Assembly (NCBI GenBank): GCA_946410505.1
Contig: CAMKAP010000003.1
Span: 1-24,680, forward strand
Source of the DNA: an uncultured Clostridia bacterium
GTDB lineage: Bacteria > Bacillota_A > Clostridia > Oscillospirales > Oscillospiraceae
Length of the DNA stretch: 24,680 nucleotides
Direction of reading: 5' to 3'
Below the pieces are notes generated by a model. The model was not told the origin of the DNA and did not search any database. It saw only the letters and a program-made list of their open reading frames with translations. Positions 9,722 to 17,601 of this stretch are shown here, piece after piece; the first letter of the stretch is position 1; the number at the start of each line of letters is the position of its first letter. Position numbers and translations under genes: made by a program.

Positions 9722-11008
9722 TTACATTCTCCAATCCAGCAGGCTTTCCACCATGTCCAGATCGAACACGGGGATGCCGAGAGCCTCCTTCACCCGCCTG
9801 CGTTCGGCGAAGGAGTCGTCGATGAAGATGGAATCCGGTTTGATAAAGGGAACCTTGTCCTCTCCGGGAGCGATGCGCCGGATCTCGGTGAAAAGTGAGG
9901 GCGAGATGGCATAGCGCTCCAGATCGGGCAGCAGCTCCGTCGCATGGCGGGAGAGCAGAAAGATCCGTTTTCCCGCATTTCGCGCCTGATAGAGAAAGCC
10001 CATCAGCTCGGTGTTGACCCTGCCGTCCACGATCAGGGTGTCGTCAAAGTCCACGTACACGTTTTCATAGGCAATGTCGGTGGAAAAGCGGCTGATAAAG
10101 GCCCGGTCCAGCAGCTCCCGGTTCCCGTTGGTCAGCAGCTCCACGTCGTAACCCCAGTGGTTATAGAGCGTCAGCAGCGGCAGATTGCAGCCGAGATTCC
10201 GCGTGGCGCCCATGGTACCGGCGATGCGGGGCGCGGCTTCCATCAGCCGGTAGTCCCCGGCGGCGTTCTGCTTGAGCTGGAAAAACCAGGCGCCGTTGAA
10301 GGTGAGGCGGCGGTTTAAGTCCTCGGCGATGGCCTGCACCCGCGCGTCCGCCGCAAAGGGCCGGGTGCGCACGGCGATGCCGGCGCGGATGCGGTCCCGG
10401 CTGCGGGGAGATGTGATGCGCAGCGCGCCGTGTCGGTCGGTGAAGCAGTCCACCGTGAACTCCTCGCCCGGCAGATACTCGCAGATGGCGTAGTCTATCC
10501 CGTCCGAGAGCGCCTCCTCCAGCGCCTCGCGGCTGTCGATGCGCCTGGCGCCCTGAGCGCCCTGGCCCACGGCGGGCTTGAGAAAGACCGGATAGCCGGG
10601 GACCTCTTCCGCTGTGTGCCAGCTCAGCGGCAGATAGTCCGCCCCGGCGAGATGCGCGTAGGTCTTGTTCTTGTCCCGGCAGATCTCCACGGTCTCGGGA
10701 TCGGAAGTGATGACCTCGGCGTGCAGCTCCTTCTGTGCCCGGGTCAGGGCCAGCAGGGCGCTGTCATGGGCGGGATAAATGTAGTCGATGCCGTTTTCGT
10801 CGATGATGCGGTTGAGTGCCTCCACAAGACCGGGATCGCCCGCAAAGGGGAGCCCTTCAAAGCAGCGGGCGAACACGAACTCGGCGTGGCAGGGGACGCT
10901 GGTGGCGCCGAATAGGCGCACGAATTTGCTGTAACGCAGGGCCTGATGGATCTCAAAGGCGATCTCCGTCCCCGCGGGAAAGACGAGAACATTGTATTTC
11001 TTAGCCAT
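9722..11008 (-). CDS. ATP-grasp ligase fused to a HAD-like phosphatase
   Basis: 428 residues with two domains. Residues 1-300 are ATP-grasp, related to carbamoyl-phosphate-synthase-like ligases: VFLKPAVGQGAQG (141-153) with the ATP-binding Lys, CEYLPGEEFTVD (176-187), and LMEAAPRIAGT (255-265) with metal-binding Glu and Arg. Residues 316-428 are a compact HAD domain: YVDFDDTLI with D320 and D322, LLSRH (S353), FIKP (K390) and IFIDDSF (D397, D398), so all four HAD motifs look intact. Such an enzyme could join an acid and an amine via acyl phosphate and also remove a phosphate. The start has AAGGAGG 6 bases upstream and overlaps the flippase stop by 8 bases. Confidence 0.85.
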   Translation of the reverse strand: MAKKYNVLVFPAGTEIAFEIHQALRYSKFVRLFGATSVPCHAEFVFARCFEGLPFAGDPGLVEALNRIIDENGIDYIYPAHDSALLALTRAQKELHAEVITSDPETVEICRDKNKTYAHLAGADYLPLSWHTAEEVPGYPVFLKPAVGQGAQGARRIDSREALEEALSDGIDYAICEYLPGEEFTVDCFTDRHGALRITSPRSRDRIRAGIAVRTRPFAADARVQAIAEDLNRRLTFNGAWFFQLKQNAAGDYRLMEAAPRIAGTMGATRNLGCNLPLLTLYNHWGYDVELLTNGNRELLDRAFISRFSTDIAYENVYVDFDDTLIVDGRVNTELMGFLYQARNAGKRIFLLSRHATELLPDLERYAISPSLFTEIRRIAPGEDKVPFIKPDSIFIDDSFAERRRVKEALGIPVFDLDMVESLLDWRM

Positions 11009-12461
11009 TGGCTTCCTCCTTGCCGCTGCGGCGCAGGATTTTTTTGAGCATGGAGAGGATCAGCTCGAAGCTGTCCAGCTTCAGAAGCCGGGAGCCCAGC
11101 ACGTAGACCGCCACGCCCAGCGGGATCTGGATCAGCAACGTCAGCAGATCGGGCAGGCCCAGCAGAGAGACGGGCCAGACGGCGGCCGCCATCACCAGAC
11201 TGAGGCAGATGACGGGCAGCACGTCCCGGAGCTGCTGGCGGTAGGGGTAGCCGAGCAGGCGGCGGTTGGGCCAGGCGTTGATAAGCAGGGAGGCCACACC
11301 GCAGAAGAGCTGGCCCAGGGCCATCGCGAAAACGCCTATGCGCACGGTGAGGATCAGAACGGCGGTCTCCAGCATCTTTTTAACGACTTCCAGGCGCAGA
11401 AACACATCGCTGCGGCCCACAGCCTTGATGGCGTTAAGGTTTGCCGTGTGCAGCGGGAAAAAGGCGTAATACACACAAAAAACCTGCATGAAAGGCACGC
11501 AGGGGAGCCATTTTTCCGTCAACAGCAGACGGATCAGAGGCTCTGCGCAGACGGCGAGGCCCGCCATCAGCGGCATCATCACGTAACTGCTGGTGCGGAT
11601 GGCCCGGCGGGTCATCTCCCGCAGACGATCCCGCCGGTCCTGCTCGTCAGAGAGCACCGGCAGCAGCACGCTGTCGATGGAGTAGTTGATGTTCTCCACC
11701 ACCAGGTTCGGCAGGTGGTTGCCCCGGTCGAAGAAGGCCAGGTCCTCGTCGGTGTAGCGCACACCGATCACGAGAGGGTAGATCTTCAGATACACCGTGT
11801 CCAGCAGCTGGGCGCCCAGCAGCTTCCAGCCGTAGGAGAGGAGGCCCTTGAGCCTCGCGAGAGAAAAGAGCATTTTCGGCCGCCAGCCCACAGTGAACCA
11901 GAGGATGATCGTATTAACCGTGACATTACTGAGCTGCTGGGCCACCAGCGCCCAGACTCCGAAACCCAGCAGGGCCATGGCGATGCCGAGAGCGGCGGAA
12001 AAGAGCGTGCCGCCCAGGGTAGCGAAAAAGAAACGCTTGAACTGCAGGGTCTTTGACACATAGGCCTGCTGCACGTTCTTCACGCCCGCCACCACCAGCG
12101 TCAGCCCCAGCACGCGCAAAATGGGCGTGAGACCCGGATCGTGGTACATCCGGGCGATCAGCGGCGCGAAGAGGAAGAGCAGGGCGTATAGAAAAACGCC
12201 GAAGCTCAGATTGAACCAGAACACCGAGGAATAATCCAGATCGTCAGGGTCCTTCTTCTGAATGAGGGCATTGGCCATGCCGCTGTCCACAAAAACCAGC
12301 AGAATGGAGGTAAAAACCGCCACCTTGGTGATGGGACCGTACTCCGCCGGATCCAGGATGCGGGCCAGCACCACCGTGACCGCGAAGGACACGAGCTGCG
12401 CCCCGCAGCGCTCGAAGAAGCGCCATATTAAGTTGGAGACGACTTTGGCTCTGTTATCCAT
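11001..12461 (-). CDS. polysaccharide flippase (Wzx/TuaB-like, MOP superfamily)
   Basis: About 486 residues and some 12-14 hydrophobic segments. It resembles WzxC/TuaB-type exporters that flip lipid-linked oligosaccharides or teichuronic acid precursors across the membrane. The N-terminus (NLIWRFFERCGAQLVSF, then VVLARILDPAEYG) is characteristic, as is the YDRGNHLP-like sequence FFDRGNHLPNLV mid-protein. I chose the ATG at 12461, 7 bases after AAAGGA; a TTG three bases earlier is possible. It overlaps the glycosyltransferase stop by 8 bases and the ATP-grasp start by 8 bases. Confidence 0.9.
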   Translation of the reverse strand: MDNRAKVVSNLIWRFFERCGAQLVSFAVTVVLARILDPAEYGPITKVAVFTSILLVFVDSGMANALIQKKDPDDLDYSSVFWFNLSFGVFLYALLFLFAPLIARMYHDPGLTPILRVLGLTLVVAGVKNVQQAYVSKTLQFKRFFFATLGGTLFSAALGIAMALLGFGVWALVAQQLSNVTVNTIILWFTVGWRPKMLFSLARLKGLLSYGWKLLGAQLLDTVYLKIYPLVIGVRYTDEDLAFFDRGNHLPNLVVENINYSIDSVLLPVLSDEQDRRDRLREMTRRAIRTSSYVMMPLMAGLAVCAEPLIRLLLTEKWLPCVPFMQVFCVYYAFFPLHTANLNAIKAVGRSDVFLRLEVVKKMLETAVLILTVRIGVFAMALGQLFCGVASLLINAWPNRRLLGYPYRQQLRDVLPVICLSLVMAAAVWPVSLLGLPDLLTLLIQIPLGVAVYVLGSRLLKLDSFELILSMLKKILRRSGKEEANG

Positions 12462-13428
12462 CAATAAATCCTTTGCGTTTCCGATACCACCGATGCAGAT
12501 GGGGGAGGGCCCGCTTGAGGGCGGTGCTCACCCGGCGGGAAAGCCCCATGCGCCGGTGGATCTCAGTGTAAGGCGGCCGCACCATCTCGTCCACCCGACC
12601 CTCAATATAGAGAAGCTCATATTCCCGCTCCAGAATGACTTCGTCCACAAGAAGGCGCTGGGCTGCGTCCGCATGGGGCTTGACCGCACGGAGCATGGCC
12701 AGCTCCCCTTGAATGAAGCGGCGGAGCTTGGCGTAGTTTCTGTCCACCCCGCTGCTCCAGGCGCTGGGGTTGCTGCCGATGCGGTAGAGGGACATGGGCC
12801 GGTCGAGAAAACGGACCTTGCCGTTCATCGTGAGCCACAGGCCCACGGCATAGTCGGTAAAACCGTAGGAGAAGGCCACGTTGCGGAAATCCGGCGGATT
12901 TACGATGAACGCCCGCCGTGCCATGATGGAGCTGGTGTGAAAAGCGTGGGACATGCCGCGCACCACCTGGGAGAAGGGAATGTCCCGATCACCGGACTGC
13001 TCAAAGAGGACCCGGTCCGGGTCTCTCCCATCGCTATGGTGGGCGACGGTGTTGTGCACACAGGCGGAATATGCCGGGTGCGCGTCCAGAAAATCGACCT
13101 GCCGCTGGAGCTTCGTGGGGTCAAGCCAGCAGTCGTCTCCTTCGCAGGCGGCCAGATACTGCCCGCGGGCGGCGGGAAAGAGGATCGCGTCGTAGAGGTT
13201 GATGCCCTGGGAGTAGTGATTTTTCTCCAGCAGGAAGGGCCGGACAACCTCCGGGTACTTCTCCGCGTACTCCCGGATGATGGCGGCGGTGCCGTCGGTG
13301 GAGGCGTCGTCGCTGACCAGCACTTCAAAGGGGAAATCGGTCTGCTGGGTGACGAAGCTCTCCAGCGCGTCGCGGATATAGGGTTCGTGCTGATAGGCCG
13401 TGCACAAAACCGACACCTTGATCTCCAT
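12454..13428 (-). CDS. family 2 glycosyltransferase
   Basis: 324 residues. The N-terminal GT-A fold is clear: KVSVLCTAYQHEPYIRDAL (4-22), the nucleotide-binding VSDDASTDGT (38-47), and the metal-binding acidic motif CEGDDCW (95-101). It transfers a sugar from a nucleotide donor to an acceptor, probably a lipid-linked glycan. The frame stays open upstream to 13551, but that stretch holds the promoter and the neighbouring terminator. The ATG at 13428 has GGAG 6 bases upstream and starts at the conserved MEIKVSVLC, so it is the start. It is the first gene of the operon. Confidence 0.92.
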   Translation of the reverse strand: MEIKVSVLCTAYQHEPYIRDALESFVTQQTDFPFEVLVSDDASTDGTAAIIREYAEKYPEVVRPFLLEKNHYSQGINLYDAILFPAARGQYLAACEGDDCWLDPTKLQRQVDFLDAHPAYSACVHNTVAHHSDGRDPDRVLFEQSGDRDIPFSQVVRGMSHAFHTSSIMARRAFIVNPPDFRNVAFSYGFTDYAVGLWLTMNGKVRFLDRPMSLYRIGSNPSAWSSGVDRNYAKLRRFIQGELAMLRAVKPHADAAQRLLVDEVILEREYELLYIEGRVDEMVRPPYTEIHRRMGLSRRVSTALKRALPHLHRWYRKRKGFIDG

Positions 13429-13458
13429 GGCAGTCTCCAGTCCATAAATATTCATATT

Positions 13459-13487
13459 ATTATACCGCCTGGGGCGCGAGAATGCAA
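13459..13487 (-). promoter_or_regulatory. sigma-A promoter of the glycan operon
   Basis: On the minus strand, TTGCAT (13487-13482), a 17-base spacer and TATAAT (13464-13459) form a near-consensus promoter. The start point would be about 13452, giving a 5' UTR of roughly 25 bases to the glycosyltransferase ATG. Confidence 0.75.
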
Positions 13488-13496
13488 TCAAAAGAA

Positions 13497-13519
13497 AAGG
13501 GCGCCGACAAGGCGCCCTT
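13497..13519 (-). terminator. terminator of the PPDK_N-type gene
   Basis: Stem aagggcgcc / ggcgccctt (9 bp) with a 5-base loop. Read on the minus strand it is followed by a broken T-run (ttttctttt). It ends the operon at 13548-18721. The promoter of the next operon begins about 10 bases further on, so the two units are tightly packed. Confidence 0.85.
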
Positions 13520-13547
13520 CCGAAGCCAGTATTCTCTGTATTTCGCA

Positions 13548-16124
13548 TCACAGCGCGCCGAGGAAGCAGTCCTGGCTCGCCACCTCCGCATAGAGGACAG
13601 CGCCCTGCTCTCCCAGCTCGCAGACGCGGATCACGCCTTCCAGGCTTTCGTCGCCGGTCAGCTCCCGATAGCGGTCGGGGCAGCGGTCGAAAAGCGCCTC
13701 GTCGAATTCACAGCCCGCCTCGCCCTGATAGAGCGCGGCGTAGAAGATGCCGGCCTCCACCAGGTCCTGGAAGAAATGGCTGCCGTAGCTCAGCTCGGGC
13801 CGCAGCCCGTGAGAGCTGTAGGCCAGCTCGCACATGCAGACAAATCGGTTGATCTCCGCAAAATGCACCGGTACTCCCAGACTGGGTGTGGTGGTGCCCC
13901 AGCGGCCGGGGCCGATGAGAATGGCGCCCTTCCCGGCGAGCAGACGGTTGAGCTCACCCACCTTCCTCGCCACGGCGTATTTGCGCCCCTCGGGCAGGGC
14001 CAGATATTCCTCCACCTTCACGAACACCGCCCAGTGCACGGGGATGGCGGCGTTGCCGCCCATGAAGTTGCCGCGAATGCGCCAGAAGAAGTCCCTGACC
14101 TTGGGCATGACGCCGGCCTGCCCCAGACCGCTGGTCTGGATGGTGCGGCACTGCAGGAGATTGACCCTGTATTCGCCCGCCTCGGTGAAGTTGCAGGCAT
14201 ACTCCACATCCACGGGATAGGCGTAGGTCTCTGACACAAGGCGCATGATGCGCTCCAGCGTTTCGGCGAAATCCGTCCTGCGCAGCAGCCTGGTAAAACC
14301 CAGAATGTCGGGCACCGGCTCGCCATAGAGCCCCAGCTCCTGGAACCGGGACGCGGTGGCGGTGTCGGGATCGAAAAAGAGGCCCGCGTCGGTGTGCAGT
14401 TCTCGCTTGGCGATGCTCTCGGCGGGGATCGTCGTAAAGCAGTTCTGCTTTAAGTCGATCACGTCCACCAAATGCTGGGAGAAGCGGTACTCGTCGCCGT
14501 AGGCCACCATGGGCGGCGCCGTGGGATTGTCCAGCCGGATAAAGCGGGCATAGTCATCAGCCTCCCGGTCCACAGCCCGGGTGCCCATGCCGAAAACCAG
14601 GCGCAGCATGCCCTTGTTGTTGGCCGCGGCCTCCGCGCCGTTGACGTAGAGGTTGAGAGAATGCCCCACGCCGCCCAGATGGGGGTAGTAGTAATCCCCG
14701 TGGCAGTCGCCGCTGACGCGCATGACCAGCAGCGCCATCTGCTCGTCCCGGTCCAGCAGGTGCCGGTCGGCGCGATAGCGGAAGGCCTCCAGGCTGACGG
14801 TGCTGGCGTAGACGGTGCGCACGGCGTTCTCAAAGTCCCGGTAGCGCTCCTCGGGCGTGCCCTGGTTGGGGCAGAACACACTCTCGTACTTGCCGGCAAA
14901 GGCATTGCCGAAGCCGTCCTCCAGAATGGAGCTGGAGCGCACGATGATCGGCGACTGGCCGAAATATTCCAGCATCGAGACGAACTGATCCCGGATCGAG
15001 GGCATGAATTCGCCGTGCAGGAGCCTCTCCCGGAATTCCGGCGCCAGCCGGATATAGTCCTCCGGCTCGACCATCCGGGTGCGCAGCTCCCAGGTGTTGT
15101 TCTGCACCGCATAGGTATAGAATACGTCCGCCCCGATGAAGTAGGAGTCGTGGGGCTCGATGCGCCGGGCGTAGAGCTCGGGGTCCCGATCCCGGATGAT
15201 GTGGCGGGCCAGCAGCATGCCCACGGATTTGCCGCCGATACAGCCGGTGCCGATCTCGCGGCGCTTGATCTCCATCAGGTCGCGGATCGAAAAGTACTGC
15301 CGGCAGAGGGCGAGACGCTGGGGCTCCGAGCCCAGCAGGCATTTCATGATGTTCTCCTTGAGCGCCACGCCGTCCGGGTCGGTGGGCTCCGGATGGTCGG
15401 GGCTGACGGAGTCGAACATGCTGTCCCAGCAGTCGCGCTTTTCACCGGTCTGGGTGAAAATGTCAAAGATGGCGTGGGTCTCCGAGGAGGAAGTGATGAC
15501 CTCGCTGTGCGCGCCGTGTACCCGCAGCGGGAAATACATCTGCTGTGAGCGCCGTCCCTCCGCCTTGACCGGGTGGATGTAGGTCTGGCCGCCCATGGTG
15601 CGGATATTCAGCAGCACGGAGGTCGCACGCCGGATGCGGGAGATGGTCTCATAGGTGTGCCGCTCATAGCGCAGGGCCACATAGCACAGCGCGCCCCGCC
15701 GTCGAATGAATTCGCTGGTCAAAATGAAAAAGTTGCAGACCATCAGATCGGAAAACCAGTATTTCTGCAGCTCGGAGATGCAGTCGAAAAGGAAAAAGCT
15801 GTCTGACGCTTCGGAGGAGATGATCCGATGCACCTGCACCGCGAAGGTCTCGAAGCCCAGCGCCGGATCGAGCACATAGCGCTTCAGGTTTACGCCGCGC
15901 CTCACCAGCGCCTCGGTGGGGATCAGCTCCTCATGGTCGCCGAAGCGCAGATAGACGATGCGGCGGCCGGTGAGAGCCTCGTCGGTGACAAACCGGGTGG
16001 CGACATACACATAGTCGCCGATGCTCTCGATCTGCCAGGCGACAATGTCTCCGGCGCGCAGCGCATCCAGCGAGACGTCCAGCCCGGAGATCCCGGTGCT
16101 GATACGGGTCTTGTTGTGCTCCAT
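13548..16124 (-). CDS. orphan PPDK_N-type ATP-grasp protein with KaiC-like N-terminus
   Basis: 858 residues. Residues 1-200 look like a KaiC/RecA-type domain (STGISGLDVSLDALRAGDIV), but the Walker A GxxxxGK[ST] is missing. Residues about 285-665 match the nucleotide-binding half of PEP synthase/pyruvate phosphate dikinase: IGGKSVGML (297-304), IIVRSSSILEDGFGNAFAGK (393-412) and the closing NLLQCRTIQ (655-663). No phosphohistidine swivel motif (GGxTSH) or PEP-binding barrel follows. Instead there is a 190-residue tail with LIGPGRWG (736-743) and YGSHFFQDL (780-788). This is not a complete PEP synthase; function unknown. AAAGGAG 8 bases upstream sets the ATG at 16124. Confidence 0.85.
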   Translation of the reverse strand: MEHNKTRISTGISGLDVSLDALRAGDIVAWQIESIGDYVYVATRFVTDEALTGRRIVYLRFGDHEELIPTEALVRRGVNLKRYVLDPALGFETFAVQVHRIISSEASDSFFLFDCISELQKYWFSDLMVCNFFILTSEFIRRRGALCYVALRYERHTYETISRIRRATSVLLNIRTMGGQTYIHPVKAEGRRSQQMYFPLRVHGAHSEVITSSSETHAIFDIFTQTGEKRDCWDSMFDSVSPDHPEPTDPDGVALKENIMKCLLGSEPQRLALCRQYFSIRDLMEIKRREIGTGCIGGKSVGMLLARHIIRDRDPELYARRIEPHDSYFIGADVFYTYAVQNNTWELRTRMVEPEDYIRLAPEFRERLLHGEFMPSIRDQFVSMLEYFGQSPIIVRSSSILEDGFGNAFAGKYESVFCPNQGTPEERYRDFENAVRTVYASTVSLEAFRYRADRHLLDRDEQMALLVMRVSGDCHGDYYYPHLGGVGHSLNLYVNGAEAAANNKGMLRLVFGMGTRAVDREADDYARFIRLDNPTAPPMVAYGDEYRFSQHLVDVIDLKQNCFTTIPAESIAKRELHTDAGLFFDPDTATASRFQELGLYGEPVPDILGFTRLLRRTDFAETLERIMRLVSETYAYPVDVEYACNFTEAGEYRVNLLQCRTIQTSGLGQAGVMPKVRDFFWRIRGNFMGGNAAIPVHWAVFVKVEEYLALPEGRKYAVARKVGELNRLLAGKGAILIGPGRWGTTTPSLGVPVHFAEINRFVCMCELAYSSHGLRPELSYGSHFFQDLVEAGIFYAALYQGEAGCEFDEALFDRCPDRYRELTGDESLEGVIRVCELGEQGAVLYAEVASQDCFLGAL

Positions 16125-16210
16125 GAGAATTCTCCTTTCTCCTTTTTCTTCCTGTTTTCCAAAGTATTCCATATGCGCCGGACAAAGAAACCGCACACGC
16201 CCGGCGGATC

Positions 16211-16504
16211 TCAGCCGGGGAGCGGTCCCCGCAGAAACAGTGAGATGTAGACGAGCAGCGCGCACTGCAGCAGAAACAGGGCCCAGAAGCCCAGCACGAA
16301 ATACCAGTGCCGCGTCTTGTGATGAAAGAGGTACATCCCGAAAAGCCCGCCGAGCGCGCCGCCCAGCGCCGCGAAGAGGAAGAGGCGTTTCTCCGGGATG
16401 CGCCGGGCGCCCTGCCGCGCGGCGCGCTTATCCAGACCCATAGAGGCAAGGCTTACGAGACTCATAATGGCGATGATCAGGCACAGGACGGTCCTCAGTG
16501 TCAT
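16211..16504 (-). CDS. DUF1294 small membrane protein
   Basis: 97 residues with about three membrane segments: one at the N-terminus, one around LFLFAALGGALGGLFGMYLF, and one around WYFVLGFWALFLLQCALLVY. The core SMGLDKRAARQGARRIPEKR followed by HHKTRHWYF is typical of DUF1294. The family has no established function. Its ATG overlaps the metallophosphoesterase stop in an ATGA arrangement, so translation is coupled. Confidence 0.9.
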   Translation of the reverse strand: MTLRTVLCLIIAIMSLVSLASMGLDKRAARQGARRIPEKRLFLFAALGGALGGLFGMYLFHHKTRHWYFVLGFWALFLLQCALLVYISLFLRGPLPG

Positions 16505-17601
16505 TTCAGTCCTCCGTAATACCAGCCGGAGAGGCCGCCCAGCTTGGCAAAGACGCCCCGGCTCGTCTCCTCCACGATGCGCAGCCGGTCGCCCGCCTTC
16601 ACGGGCAGCACGTAGTCCGTGCAGTCGTTGCAGTCTGTGACCTCGTTGTCGGTAAAGAGATATTTGGTGAGAATGTCCAGCTCGTAGCCGGTCCGCTCAT
16701 GGCGGCAGCGGGAAAATTCCTCGCCGCGCTGCAGCACCCGCACCCGGCTGTCGCCCCAGCGGACGTAACAGGATTGTACGCTCGCCTCCTGGTCGTCCAG
16801 GGCGATCCGCTCCGGGAAGGGATCATAGGCGACAAAGCCAAAGTCCTCGCTGTCCCGGTGGGGGATGATGAGGCAGTTGAGCTGCCCGTCGTCCTTGAGG
16901 ACGCAGCCCCCGTCGATGCTGACGATCTTCTTCTCCCGGTCCACAATGGGGTCCGCGCAGACCCGGTCCTGCCCGTAGAGCACCACGGGCCAGTGGCCCA
17001 CGACGACCCATTTGTCAAAGCGCCAGCCCTGGGTAAGAAAGCTGTCGCAGTGGTTGAGCTCATCGGCGCTGTGCTGTTCCAGCGCCTTTCCCGGCCTCAC
17101 GGAGGCGTGGGCGAAAATGAAATTCTCCGTCTCAATGGCGTGGGGCAGGGAAGCGAGAAAATCAAACTCCACCCGGTAGCGCCGGTACAGGGTCTCCTTT
17201 GCCTCGCGGAAGTCCTCCAGCTCAAAGGGGTCGATGCCGCAGGCATTGCACATGTCCCACAGCAGACCGCTCTTACGCCAGAGCATGTAGTGCAGCACAT
17301 GCTCGTCTCCCTGCTCCGGCCAGTCAGACTCAAAGAGCGCGGACCACTCGTCGCAGTTGCCGAGAATCGCGCGGGTGTTCCCGCGACGGCAGAGCTCCAT
17401 CACGATGTGCAGCGTGCGCAGGCTCTCCTTACCCTTTTCCAGAAAATCGCCGTCGATGATCAGCATGTCCCGGTCGGAAAAGCCCGCTTTGCGCAGCACA
17501 CCCTCCAGATAAGGCACGTTCCCGTGGATGTCGGACACCACCAGAATGCGCCGGCCGGGCTCAAGTGTCAACCTTTCGATACGTGCTTTCTTCTCAGGCA
17601 T
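16501..17601 (-). CDS. metallophosphoesterase (calcineurin-like, PPP-type)
   Basis: 366 residues. Metal-binding motifs are in order: VSDIHGN (22-28), GDFLEKG (51-57), GNCDEW (81-86), FAHAS (163-167) and VGHWPV (201-206), then SIDGGCV (228-234). This layout matches PPP-type phosphatases, including bacterial serine/threonine phosphatases and diadenosine polyphosphatases. After residue 250 there is a C-terminal region of about 110 residues ending in what looks like an SH3-like small barrel (AGDRLRIVEETSRGVFAKLGGLSGWYYGG; only its character is used here). The substrate is not evident. It overlaps the upstream phosphatase/acetyltransferase gene by 8 bases and the DUF1294 gene by 4. Confidence 0.9.
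   Translation of the reverse strand: MPEKKARIERLTLEPGRRILVVSDIHGNVPYLEGVLRKAGFSDRDMLIIDGDFLEKGKESLRTLHIVMELCRRGNTRAILGNCDEWSALFESDWPEQGDEHVLHYMLWRKSGLLWDMCNACGIDPFELEDFREAKETLYRRYRVEFDFLASLPHAIETENFIFAHASVRPGKALEQHSADELNHCDSFLTQGWRFDKWVVVGHWPVVLYGQDRVCADPIVDREKKIVSIDGGCVLKDDGQLNCLIIPHRDSEDFGFVAYDPFPERIALDDQEASVQSCYVRWGDSRVRVLQRGEEFSRCRHERTGYELDILTKYLFTDNEVTDCNDCTDYVLPVKAGDRLRIVEETSRGVFAKLGGLSGWYYGGLK

Noticed and set aside
7034..9898. A plus-strand open frame of about 950 codons opposite the aminotransferase and membrane synthase genes
   Set aside because: It has a His/Asp/Gly-rich composition, no domain and no ribosome site; it is the complement of well-supported minus-strand genes.
13429..13551. 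An N-terminal extension of the glycosyltransferase
   Set aside because: The stretch contains a consensus promoter and the neighbour's terminator, while a ribosome site directly precedes the conserved start at 13428.
16200..16219. A terminator between the DUF1294 and PPDK_N-type genes
   Set aside because: A 6-bp stem (cccggc/gccggg) exists, but it overlaps the DUF1294 coding end and has no proper T-run, and no good promoter follows, so readthrough into the next gene is more likely.
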